In this document: positions 1 through 11,900 of the stretch, one piece after another
How positions within the stretch are numbered: position 1 is the stretch's first letter
Layout: each line of letters opens with the position of its first letter
NCBI GenBank assembly: GCA_950295325.1
Contig: OX485806.1
Coordinates: forward strand, 2,852,001 to 2,916,000
DNA: 64,000 nt
Direction of reading: 5' to 3'
Source: Polytrichum commune
Lineage: Eukaryota; Streptophyta; Polytrichopsida; Polytrichales; Polytrichaceae
Position numbers and translations under genes: made by a program
The notes under the pieces: generated by a model
Told to the model about the DNA's origin: nothing
Databases searched by the model: none
What the model saw: the letters and a program-made list of their open reading frames with translations, nothing else

Positions 1-190
1 ATTTGTGACTCAAAAGCCTTGGGTCATACCATCAATCGGACCATCACCCTTGGAGTCACTTCCTCCAATCGCAAATGTCTTTGGCCTTTCATTCAATATT
101 TCATTGCTCATCAATCAAAACCCTAATAGACTCCCCTATGAAAATTCAAACTTTTAGATTTAAGGTATTTTGAAGGGAGGTAGGATATAG

Positions 191-337
191 TAGAGGGCTC
201 TCTATTCCGACACAAGATAATTGTTTTCCCTTCAAAAATATGCCATGTGGCATGCTCACATTCGCCAAGATCCACTTGTATCCCACGTGGAAACTACACC
301 CCAACACATGTATAGATGAAATAGAGAGCCCTCTACA
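191..337. mobile_element. Small MITE-like inverted-repeat element
   Basis: The ends are near-perfect inverted repeats: TAGAGGGCTCTCTATTC at 191-207 and its complement GAATAGAGAGCCCTCTA, with one extra base, at 320-337. The element is about 147 bp, has no coding capacity, and is bounded by TA on both sides. That fits a Tc1/mariner (Stowaway-like) MITE. The family assignment is inference from size and the TA flank. Confidence 0.5.
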
Positions 338-383
338 TTATTAGAGTCCTCTCATATTTATGATACGAACAATGGAAGAGGTT

Positions 384-609
384 CTACACTAGATATTGTA
401 TTTAGCGTCACTTATTATTTAGAGTTACACAATATTGTATATGTTTATTGTTAATGTAATTCTTTACCAAGTAAAGATGTTAATGCTTTGTACTATCCAA
501 ACAACCAATTCAACCTTTGTTGACATAATAATAATAATAATAATGTTGATACTTATACTATGCGTAATTCTAAAAAGAAAGTGACACTAAATACAAATAT
601 TTTGTGTAG
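384..609. mobile_element. MITE copy A of a three-member family
   Basis: The left end CTACACTAGATATTGTATTT and the reverse complement of the right end (CTACACAAAATATTTGTATT) match over about 30 bp. The same terminal pattern bounds elements at 2405-2764 and 19583-19977. The interior is AT-rich, includes a TAA microsatellite near 525-543, and has no ORF. No clear target duplication is visible, so the superfamily is open; the ACACTA ends suggest CACTA-like. Confidence 0.45.
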
Positions 610-2080
610 CTATGTGAGATAATGTCCAGGGTTTGAGACCCTAAGAGGCCACTTCTACGCTAGATTCAAGCTAGAATGCACTCTCCTTATTGAGCCAACG
701 CATGACATAGCATTTAGTTAATTAAGTTTCTTCATCACGTCAATGCCAATGAGAATTTTTTGTTGTCAATTGTACGATTACTTTTGGTTTTCAAGTTTTT
801 GTTAGTCGTAGTGATGACCAAAATGGAACAAATGTCCCATTGTTGGGTTTACCCTCACAAAACAAACAACTAACTTGAGTATTGTTCATAATGTGAGGGA
901 AACCGACAGTTGAGCCTACCCCAAGACATGTAACTTGATACTAATAGTTTCTATTCATAATATGTACCGATCTATGTGGGGCTGACACATGCTAGGTTAG
1001 TTAACCGTAACATTATTACACGTACCCCATGAATACACTATACCGGATTCTTGACTACGGAGTACCCTCCCTTGTTTGGAAAAGGGAGCATGCTCCGTTA
1101 TGACGATCAAAAAGCGAGTGCGATGGTGCATCAAATAGCCAACTAATTGTATGCAACATTTGGTACAAAATAGAATCAACTCTTGCCAATCATAGCGGCA
1201 ATGTGAGAAGGGTTTAACCCTTAAATGCTCAAGAAACCCAAAATGGGTCGCCACCTAATAATCTACTGGGGTTTGCAACCCAAAGGTGGCAATCTACGTG
1301 GATGGAAAGGTATCTACTAGTGTAGGATGGTTCCCACTACCATGTCGGCCAAAATATTATATAAAAACCTCATACTCCAAGCATGTAGAATTTTTTGTTA
1401 GATTGGCATTGCTTTTTTGGGGAGATGGTTCTATGTGCAGGAGCCAAATTTAGGAGCCAATGTCTTTCATTGGCTCAATTTGGGTGGGGTTTTCTCCTTA
1501 GGACAAGGTGATGGTTGTGCACAACTTGACGGGTGGATTTGGAAAAAACTGAGTGCACATGTTGCTTGCTCCATGAAAAGGGGGAAATCTACCAAAATGA
1601 CCTCATGTGGCCCCTCCAACTTTGAGGGTGACGGACTTCGTCTAAATTTGCGCAAAAACCCCAAATTTCTGGGAGTAGCTCATATGTCATTCACATAACA
1701 TATTATGACAAAGTTTTCAACTTTCTAAAATTTGTGGCATGACCGAAATGGTCATGAAATGAAAAGTTAAGGGTTTTCTCTAGCTGCCCCCCGGATGAAG
1801 GCCATGTTCATATGTTTAGATGACCTAGAAAATGTGGTCCGATTGGCTTCAAATTCTTGAGGGAAAGAATATACGGTAGCCTAGTTCACATCCATACGGT
1901 TGGATTTGAAGAATAAATGTTCTCTTTGGCTACATAACAAAAAAAATTAGCGTTGGTGCTGGAGGTGCCGAAAATGGAATGTGAAGGCTTGAGCGTTTAG
2001 GGGTTAAGAAGAGCACATAATTGGATCAATCGCGATGGTTAATCTAGGATCTTTTCACCCAACAAGGCCATGTAAGAAAG
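610..2080. other. Intergenic, no gene recognised
   Basis: AT-rich sequence with only short unrelated ORFs on both strands, at 997-1254 and 1417-1698. They resemble no family I know and show no splice context. A GGGTTTGAGACCC motif near 630 resembles a pol III B box, but I cannot define a SINE around it. Confidence 0.4.
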
Positions 2081-2084
2081 TGTT

Positions 2085-2860
2085 CAATAATGAGTAAACA
2101 ATAGAGTTATTTGTATGGTAAAGTGGATGAGTTTATGAGAATTAACACAAAAATCACCCAAGTTTTCTTAATGCTTAAATTACCATCCACAAGGAATAGT
2201 GTCAGGCTATTAAAAAACATATTTATAGATTGTCCTACTAGGATGGATGGACCAACCTAGCCTTGCATAGGCAAATATGGGACAAAAGGTCACATCTGCA
2301 TACCCTTTTTTAGATCCTAAAATTCTTTCAAAGTTTGAGAGGTAGAAAGAAGAGATCCCAAAATTTGCACCCAACTTTCAAAATAGGCTCGAGAACACAA
2401 TGAGCTACACTAAATATGATATTCAGTATCACAAATTCTAATTGTCTTGCTCAATACTAATTGTAAACCACGGTGTAGTTTCACCAACACTAAATGCTAA
2501 CCCAAAATTATTTGTCATTCCTTGTTCAAAATTTTGAGGGATTATACATTTATAGTGTTGCAATCACTGTCACCTACCAAGTGATTTTTCATCCAAAGTT
2601 CCATCATCCATGACAGTATTTCATGACAAGTTGTCGACAAGAGAAGGTAGGGTTCTGGCCAATGGAGGAACTCATCCATCATCCATGACAGTATTTAGTC
2701 ACTTATTCATAAGTGTCATCCAAATAGTTATCATAGTGACACAAAATACCATATTTAGTGTTGTGAGCTATTAATAGAAAGTTTTGTCAAAAAGGGATTA
2801 CACACATGATTTTGAGACTTTGCGGATAACTCTTATACCCTCAATCTCTTATGCCTTCAA
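2085..2860 (+). repeat. Dispersed repeat copy 1, split by a MITE
   Basis: Sequence from about 2085 to 2404 and again from 2765 to 2860 matches 38925-39370 in the same orientation. Shared blocks include TCACCCAAGTTT, TTGTCCTACTAGGAT and TAGATCCTAAAAT. Copy 2 lacks the 360-bp stretch 2405-2764, which has its own inverted-repeat ends. Copy 1 was therefore interrupted by a later insertion. The repeat is non-coding; it may be a fragment of an LTR or another element. Confidence 0.55.
2405..2764. mobile_element. MITE copy B, inserted in a dispersed repeat
   Basis: The left end CTACACTAAATATGATATTC and the reverse complement of the right end, CACTAAATATGGTATTTTGT, define terminal inverted repeats shared with the elements at 384-609 and 19583-19977. 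The paralogous repeat at 38925-39370 acts as an empty site. TGAGCTA occurs on both flanks, a few bases from the repeat end on the right, so a target duplication is possible but not clean. Confidence 0.55.
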
Positions 2861-2863
2861 TCA

Positions 2864-4179
2864 ATAGAAGACGGGGGACGTTAAATACCCCCCCACGAAC
2901 TTTTCGGACTGTCAGATCCGGGCTGGGGCAGCCGCCCGTCCAGAAAATCTGGATTTTCTGGACCCGCCCGAAAACTGCTGCCCGCCCGCCCAATTTCGAA
3001 AAAAACCATTGTCCTTGCATTCTTGAAGGCCACTTACTCACAAATCCCATGTTGAGTGCACTTCACCTTCAAGGGCCAAAATCCAATATATATGTTCACT
3101 TCCAATTGAGTAAATAAGCAATTGACTGGGGTTTCATTATCAAAGTGAAACCGTCAATAAAACATGTAATTAACTCAGAAATCAAAAATATTACAAAACC
3201 CTCACTAGCATTGAGGTTATAATTTTTGTGACTCACAATTTGAAATTGTCTTTGTCATTCTAAAATGACACTTAATTTAGTGTGCTGATTTAGTATGTGT
3301 ATTTTATAATATTTTAGGTAATGCCGTCTACTTTCACAAGTATTCATACGCATTCATTAATCCCAAATAAATCAGAAACTATGCTTACAAAATTAAGTAA
3401 AGCTAATTGATTATAAAATGTACTTACTGTAATTAATTAATTATTGGAATTAATTCCAGTGAGTTAATTCTAATAATTAATTTCTGGAATCAATTCCAGT
3501 GATTTAATTATAATAATTAATATCTGGAATTTAATTCCAGTGAATTAATTCTAATAGTTAATATCTGGAATTTAATTCTAGTGAATTAATTATAATAATT
3601 AATTTCTGGAATCAATTCCAGTGAATTAATTATAATAACTAATTTCTGGAATTTAATTCCAGTGAATTAGTTCTAATAATTGATTAATGAATGCGTATGA
3701 ATACTTGTGAAAGTAGACGGCATTACCTAAAATATTATAAAATACACATACTAAATCAGCACACTAAATTAAGTGTCATTTTAGAATGACAAAGACAATT
3801 TCAAATTGTGAGTCACAAAAATTATAACCTCAGTGCTAGTGAGGATTTTGTAATATTTTGGACTTCTAAGTTAATTACATGTTTTATTGACGGTTTCTCT
3901 TTGATAATGAAACCCCAGTCAATTGCTTATTTACTCAATTGGAAGTGAACATATATATTGGATTTTGGCCCTTGAAGGTGTAGTGCACTCAATATGGGAT
4001 TTGTGAGTAAGTGGCCTTCAAGAATGCAAGGGCAATGGTTTTTTCGAAATCGGGCGGGCGGGCAGCAGTTTTCGGGCGGGTCCAGAAAATCCAGATTTTC
4101 TGGACGGGCGGCTGCCCCAGCCCGGATCTGACAGTCCGAAAAGTTCGTGGGGGGGTATTTAACGTCCCCCATAGAAGAC
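2864..4179. mobile_element. Fold-back MULE-like element with 9-bp TSD
   Basis: The element occupies 2873-4170 and is flanked on both sides by ATAGAAGAC (2864-2872 and 4171-4179), a perfect 9-bp target duplication. The terminal inverted repeats are about 490 bp (2873-3362 and 3682-4170) and begin GGGGGACGTTAAATACCCCC. Each arm carries an inner palindrome around TCCAGAAAATC. The middle is an AT-rich tandem array. A 9-bp TSD with long TIRs is typical of the Mutator superfamily. No transposase is encoded, so it is non-autonomous. The mirrored ORFs of 69-88 codons in the two arms are by-products of the repeat. Confidence 0.85.
3429..3681. repeat. Tandem array, 40-41 bp unit, six copies
   Basis: CTGGAAT recurs at 3484, 3524, 3565, 3606 and 3646, with a related TTGGAAT at 3444. 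The period is therefore 40-41 bp. Each unit contains a small palindrome, TGGAATTAATTCCA or a variant. The array fills the loop between the two long inverted repeats of the fold-back element. Confidence 0.8.
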
Positions 4180-5908
4180 TCTCACACGTTACAAGGGGGT
4201 CGTTATTTGATGACCTAACAATCCAAGTGGAGAAACCTCTTGGTTTTTGTCATAGAGTGCTATAACATAGACTTGCCATGTGTGCACATTGAGCATGCTA
4301 TGCCTCAACCCTTAACTTGGTTCATAATTGAAGTTGAAGTGATTTAAGAGTGTGTGACTTACAAGACCACTTGAGGGAGTGAATTGCTGGTTCTGTTCAT
4401 GGTCAATGAGAAATATTACAGCAACTTTCATGAGAGAGAGAGTTGTCCTACCTCCTCAAATATGTATGGGTGCCAATGAGATTTTCCCAAGAAGTTGAAG
4501 TGATTTAAGAATGCAATCAAGACAACAACAAAAACAAAATAATCCAACTTTACTCAATAGTTTCTAAACAATGTTCAAATCCTCCCCTTGTCATTTCTAG
4601 TAGAATGAATAACATGAAGACTATTCGAAGATAATAAATATATTGAATTGCATTGTTATCCACTCCAGAATAGTGGCCCACTCTTGTAGAATGGGTGGCG
4701 TTGAGCATGCAGAGGGACCCTTAGAGGTTATCTTTAGACTCTTTACAGGTCAATGAGAAGCATGCAATTGCCCACAAAGTGGCAGGGCAAGAGGGGCAAA
4801 TGTATCATCTTAGTCCCTCCTTTTTGAGACTTAGCTCCAGTAGGTTGTACAAATTGAAGGCAACCATGGGGAGATTGCACTAAGTTTCTGTGTCAAAAAC
4901 TGAAGTGCATCCCAATGATACAATAATTTGAAGCTCCTAATCTTTTGTTACTTCAATCACAACTAAGCTTGGTAGTGAAGATTGTACAACTATTCCTGTG
5001 TACGAACACAAATAACGCTTGAACTCCTGGGATTCTGGTGCAAACTACTTGACAAAATCCACACCTGGGGCACAATCTCCATAAACTGGAGGGACGTGTA
5101 TCGACGTCTCAGCCTTAGTGAATTCGGCAAATTGAGGGTGGCAGGAAGGACACAAATTTCTTACAGATCTATCCGAGAGGCAGAGTGAACTCTTTGAGCA
5201 CATGCAACAGTTACAATAACCATGTCATTCACATTCAGCCAAACTGTACTACCAGGAGCTGAAGGACTAATTATTTTTTATAAATAAAGTTCAGCATCCC
5301 CACCTTGATTTGGGCCACCTTAAGGGACAGTCGATGTTGACCTGGTGGAAGGCAGCTCACCATTGTTCTTGTTTGAAATCTCTGCATTCGCCAGGTCAAG
5401 AAGGGGCAGAGGTTAACTAAGACTGTTGCAAGCTTGTGTAGACTAGTCTAGTCGGTGAGCCATAATGGTTTTATGAGGATTCACAACCATGCTGTTGCAG
5501 TAGGTGAGCACATGCCACTGTCGAGGTGGTTGTCAGCAACTGCTGCATGGCATCTCAACAGTAAGAACTTAAACTTGCATCCATAGCACATTAGGTCACC
5601 TCCATAGCGTACACTCACATCCTTGCAATAAGGGAGTTAGCAGCAACAGTCTTCCAAGCACCGACCAGGGTCATCATATAGTGAAATTTCTTGTACAAAA
5701 ATAATGGTGGCGGACACCCCCACTGCAATGATATTCTCTAACTAAAATAATATGAGAAGAGGGGTGGAGAAGTCTGCCTCAGAAGCCCATGGCTAACAAA
5801 GGGCTATTTGGAAGAGCACTTCACAGACAAGAGGTGCCGATGATCAAAAAGCTGGCATCCAATGTCACATTACATGTGCACTATGGATGCAGGTAAAATG
5901 TGCCCATG
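4180..5908. other. Intergenic and SPY 3' flank, no gene seen
   Basis: No recognisable coding sequence on either strand. The last few hundred bases before 5909 lie downstream of the SPY stop codon on the minus strand and probably include its 3' UTR. No polyadenylation site can be fixed. A short ORF at 4982-5188 has no visible family signature. Confidence 0.5.
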
Positions 5909-8900
5909 TCAGCTTGGTTGGCCAAGAGAACTGGGACTTCGTTTTGTGCACTTAGTGCGCATCTCGCCCAAGCTATTACCCTCAGTGGTAGAGAGAGTAG
6001 AGGTAGGGGATGGTGTGGGGAGGACTGCAGCCGTGTTTGAACAGGGTGCAACAGAGACAGCCTCTTTCATCGGCATGTCAACTGCCTCCCCTGTCATGCT
6101 TGCAGTTGGACCGAGGAGAGCCTCCGCTTCTGCTTTTTTACGCGTCTCAGATGGAACATCTCCATCACAGTACCGATGCCACAGTTTCCTATAGCTCTCC
6201 TCAAGCCCCCTCACAAAGTTGGGACCGTCACATAGATGTGATTTGAGCATCCGTTCTCGGAGTCCCATTCGGAGACTTGCGAGCGATGGTATGTCTGACG
6301 CCAGCTCTAGTGCCTTGTCTATGTAATCTTCCTCAGTCTTTACCACAAGTCGCTCCAAACCTGGAATGCCAACAATAATTATATGTCTCTTTACAATTCA
6401 GAAAGAATTTGCTTATAGGGTAAGCTTGCACATCCGTCTTGTCCCAACATTCTTCAAAGGGGTACATATGAACAAAAACATCAGAGCTTTGTGTGACAAA
6501 AGGTGCAAAAGGATTATCAGCTCCCCGCACTTTAGAAATGATTAAATCTAGGATAGAAGTCTGACACTTACCCACTTGGTGCAGAAGAGTGACACCCACA
6601 TTATGGGCATGTACTAAACCGGCCATGCTTACACACGGTACACCCATATAGAGTGACTCACATGTGGTGGTCGTTCCTGCATAAGGAAATGTGTCCAAAC
6701 TGCACAAACGAAAATGCTCTTTTAGTTAGGAAGGGACACACATGTATCTGGAACACAATAAAAAGCCCCCACACCTGTTCTTAAAAACAGCACAGGACTG
6801 CCCACTAATTACGAGCATTGAAGGTCCTGCAAAACTGACTACACTGCAATAACAAAACCTACTCTTTCAAGATCTCCCATAGTCTGAGGTGTTTAAGTGA
6901 GCAATACTTTCTTTCAAAAAATCAACTTAAAAAAAAATGGACAGTGCAGGGTAGCATACCTGATGTCCATGAGGGAATACGCCTGCATATGATCATGATT
7001 AAGAAGAATCAAGGGTAGCAAGTCAACCCGAAGCGACTCTACACCGAGCTTCTGAAACTTTGCCAGGAAGCTGTCTCGCACACTGTCGCAGCAGAAAGGC
7101 TTGCACTTCACTACAAGCCGTGAGGTTGGCAAGGCACGTAGTATTTTAGCCCACACTCGTAAGACTTTTGGCGTCATCTGCATTTAATATCTTTGAATCA
7201 AACATAATGTGCCTTGTGAGCACAAACAAAAGACAGCAGTAGTGATTACTAGCATGGTTATATACCTGTATGTTGGGACTGTTGAGAAGAATGGAAAGCC
7301 TTTCCTCTATATTAAAACTTGGAACCCGTATTAAAACTTGTACCTTATGGATATGTATACCTACTAGACAGTGAAGGTAAGATAGAAGGGTTATGCCAAT
7401 AAAGAAGCCCTTAGATCGCCTCAAACTGCACTAGGATAGCCACGCATGTTACAGCAGAATGTCACCTTGGCAAGATTATTGAAGCTCCCAAAAGTTACAA
7501 ACCCATTGCTGACAGCAGGCGTCGGCACAACAGGTCCTGTCTCTGGAGATGGGGTGTAGCACAAAAAGCAGCTGGGTAACCTCACAAGCTCCTCTACATG
7601 TCTGTCAAAAGCCAAAAGCCAAAAGTAGTCATAAAAACCAGTATGTCAATGGAAAGACCAAATTCTGTATCTTGGACACATGCTATCTACTTTGAACTTG
7701 CCAACAAAACGAATGACACTGTCTAATCAAGCGGAAGTAACTCAAGCGGGAGGAAACAAGATTGCTGCTGGTAGTCCCCTTCCATGACCCACATCATGAT
7801 TTGTAGATTTTGATTACACAATTATACATGAATAGTCATAATTTCTTGATAACATCGGGCAGCTTTACCATTTGCAAAGACCAATATTGAGCAAACAGCT
7901 CATGAAGAGACGAATGGACGAATATTAATTTACAGGTAACGCAAGCTCACTTTTGTTTGGTGGTTGGGGGATCTGCCAATGCATCTGTAAACCGATAGTC
8001 AATAGTTGGTAGGCCAGTTGTGTTTGGATACCCAATCCACGTAGCCTGGATCAAATGAAATACCAGATATGGACATGTTTAGTTGCCAAACTGCACTCAT
8101 ACAACCACAAGAAAAGAACTATTGGACATAGAGAAGATCATGCTAATAATACTCATTTTCATACCATTAAATATATACATTATATTACGTTATATTACGC
8201 TACAATACATAAAGCAGAAACAACCAAGAATAAAATGCACCTGAACAGGAGCAGGTCGGCATGCCATAACCCCAAGTCGATTATTAGCTGTATGCCCTGT
8301 CAGCTCCACAAGAATGTCTATCTTGTCCTCTCTTACCATATTGGCAACTTTCTTCTCATCTAAACCATAAGCGTCTCTCCAAATCCCACCTCTCTTAAGT
8401 ACATTATCTTTAAACCGCTGTGTTTTAGCATCCGCCTGACAGAGACCAGCACAAACCACTGCAAGTCAGGTCTTCTGTATTTTGGTAGGTAAAAGGGAGT
8501 TCTTAAGGATGATATTTTCTAACATTTTACAATTAAAAGACCATATTGAGAAAGCAACATATGTTAGATTTGTTTCATTCTACTCATTTATAGTACCAAC
8601 CAATGAGAAACTTGACCATTCATATCCAAGACCTACGCCATAATGCAGAAGGCAGGGAATAGCACCAACCTTCACAACTGCAGAATACACCACAATGCGG
8701 TAGCTGGTATAATCGTGGTGCACAAGAGGGGCTTCGATAAAGTAAGACACAGAGTGAGTAAAATAGTCAGGTGAAATGTATCCTATTGTCAAGGGGCGGT
8801 CTGGTTCCTTGGAGTTGCTCCAAGATGTAAACTCTGGATAGAGGCAATTGAAACGCTTTCCCCAATTCCTGCAAAATCGTGGAATCATTTCCCACTACAT

Positions 8901-11900
8901 GTAAAATGGAGCCATAGATTTCTTCACCAGGTGTTTTGCAGAAATTATTCTAGTAGTAAGCCCCAGATTAGCTGAGAGCTCAACCCATTCAGAGCTTCGG
9001 ACACATACATAAATATGCAGAAGCATTCAAGTGCTTGCAAAACGCTTCATGGATGTTAAACATAAAATTAATTGCTGTAGACATTTCATTTGATCAATCC
9101 TACAGCCTTGATTATAGAGCTTCTTGCTGCAGATTAGTCTTTCCCATGATTCTATCAATTCCCAACTACGCCAAACTGCCAGTCAACACTCACAGGCGAT
9201 CAAAGTAAGCTGAGATTCACCTAAGAGTAACTTGTACAATAATTTTAATTGGAACAACTGAAGCCTCTCCTCTTGCATGACTTGATGCACAAGACTATAA
9301 GAAATTATGATTGATGGATAAAGAGGATGGCTACAAACTAGGTTCGCTTTAATGAATTCTCTGACACTTCTTCCCAAAATATCCTCACACAAGCACGAAT
9401 TAAGGCCATGTAGTACCTGTGTGCATTGTACAGTTCGTCATCCTCGCCCTCATGGATGTAGTTCATGGCCAAGAGGCGATTCTGAAGAAAAATAACTGCA
9501 CTCTGTCAAAAATGTGTGATGCATGTATATGTTTCATATCATACAATAGTAAATGATAGGGTCCCAAAATCTGGAAATAAGTCAGTACTGTTTACATACC
9601 TGGCCAGCATTTCGAGAATCAAGGTCAATGTGCAAGCACTGCTCATAAGCCTTAATGGCAAGAGGGATATTACCAGCATCTCGATGCAGAACGCCTGCCA
9701 ATGAGGGGAAATAATCACAATAAGAACCTATGCCAATCGCTACTGACATTAGAATTTACATTCCAAGACCAGACAATGAACTCCAAGCAGGACAACTACA
9801 ATGCCCCATGCAAAAGAGCAGGTTAATTTGGTAACCAATCCTGCCCTTAAATCATATTCCCCAGTCTGCAATAATGCATGTTCCACCACTTGAAGTCAGA
9901 CAAACTTGAGAACATTACTGAGAAAACTTACCCAGATTATTGTAAGCCTCAGCATATGAAGGGTTAGCCATGATAGCTTTTTCAATCATACTGAGAGCAA
10001 AATCCATTTTCCCCTGCAGAGATAAATCATAATTATGAATTGAGTTCATTGAAGATAAATGTATCTAAATCTGCATTATGCTACCAGACAGTGAATGAAA
10101 ACAAGACAAATGTGGCACACAATGACCAATAAGAGTGATGTAAGATGAGTACCAGTGTACTATATTCCTTAGTTTACTGTGAAGTAGCCAATAAAGAAAT
10201 GTCTAAGAGATATTGAATAATAACCATGAAGAGTAAGAAGTGCCCCACAATAAAGACAGAAACCAGATTGATTAAAAGAGAACGGAAATCAAACATTACA
10301 AAAAAAGACACTATGCCAGGCTTGTAAGGAATATAACCAACCTGGACAGTATAGACTACCCCAAGATTGTTGAGGGACTGGGAAAAGTTAGGTTTAATTT
10401 GTAGTGCCATCTGTTACCACAACAACAACATCAAAATGTGATTGGTCAAAATCTTGTGAAAGAGTCAAACTTCTAATCAGTGGTTAATGTTCCCATTTAA
10501 TCCTGTGAGCTCCATGTAAGTACAACAGATAGTCCTATTAGTGTGGGTTACCATTTGAAGTTACATATTGCTAAATTTTCTACTGAGAATATCAGTTTTT
10601 ACTTAGATAAGACAAACTACGCAAAGTTTGCACGTCAAGGAACAAACAATAACTTACTTGGGTAAAACTGATATACTTGAAATTTTTTTTAAGTTATAGC
10701 AATGTGCAAGTCCACAGGACTAGTAGGTGTAGTTTCAAATAAAGATACTGACCGTGTAGCATTCAACAGCTTTGTCAAGATTGTCACGGTCCTTGTATAT
10801 GACCCCCAAATTGTTGCAGGCTTCTGCACAGTGAGAATTGAAGTGCAAAGCCAGCTCATACATCACCACCGCCTGCACATAATGTGTCCCCACAGAGATC
10901 ACTTCACACTATTAAAAGAAAATGATTCACAAGTACTGTAGTCGAGGAGATCAAACTCCAGTATCATAGATGACACCACAAGTACAAGACTGAGATACAG
11001 TTCACAACTTTCTCATCCATTACAATGTTGAGAGTAACCAGCCATTAGTCTTCAAATTTTGTCATTGAGATTTAAAATACAGGTTGCTGCTGACAGTCAG
11101 AATGGTCAAGCCCCTCTGCCATAATGTTTTACAAGGGTTACTCAATTGAGGACATGGATGGCAAAAGATGATGCCAATCTCACCATATCAAATTTTAGCA
11201 GTTCGCCATACGCAACACCAAGATTATACATGGCATCTGCATAGTGCCAGTTATAAAGAAGAGCTTTCTTATAATATGCAACTCCTTGATGGATGTCTCC
11301 CTCAATCTTGACCTGCATTATTCAGTTACTGCATAATGTCAGAAAATGCAGCAATGCTAAACAAACATCAGATTGAGAAAAGAAGAGAGTCAATGTCCCC
11401 TTAACACTAAATAACTAATCTCCAAATCACAAACAACCAATTTATTCATTAACAAGTCATTTTAGAATCTAAAGAATGCTCCAGTTCTGCAGACTATGGA
11501 ACATCATTGAATTCTATTTATTTGTTTATTTTTATTGATGGGTAGTACATTGTTACTTGGTCAACTTTCATAAGATTACCAAGGGAAGTAGCAACATAGA
11601 TGGCTTCATTACCTTAGTACCCAAATCTGTCAGTGCAATGGCCATGTTGTTCTTTGCTATCTCAAAATTGGGAGACACTGCCAAGCATCTGAAGGTAAAC
11701 ATCAGTCAGTGACTCTTTAATGAAATAAAGTAATGCAATTTAAAAATAAGTAGAAAAACTGTATCACAAACTATATGCATGTTGTCCTGAAACATGTCGT
11801 TAGTCAATAAGTTCTACCATAAATGAATCTAAGGTGACTTGTAAGAGTTGTAGTATCCCCCAAAAGAAAGGATATTTACTTTCACATCACTCGCAGAGGC

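Noticed and set aside
2841-4265. Mirrored ORFs of 69-88 codons at both ends of the fold-back
   Set aside because: They are the two strands of the same inverted repeat and contain no domain.
5862-6246. Plus-strand ORFs over the SPY terminal exon
   Set aside because: Antisense shadows of the well-supported SPY exon 6360-5909.
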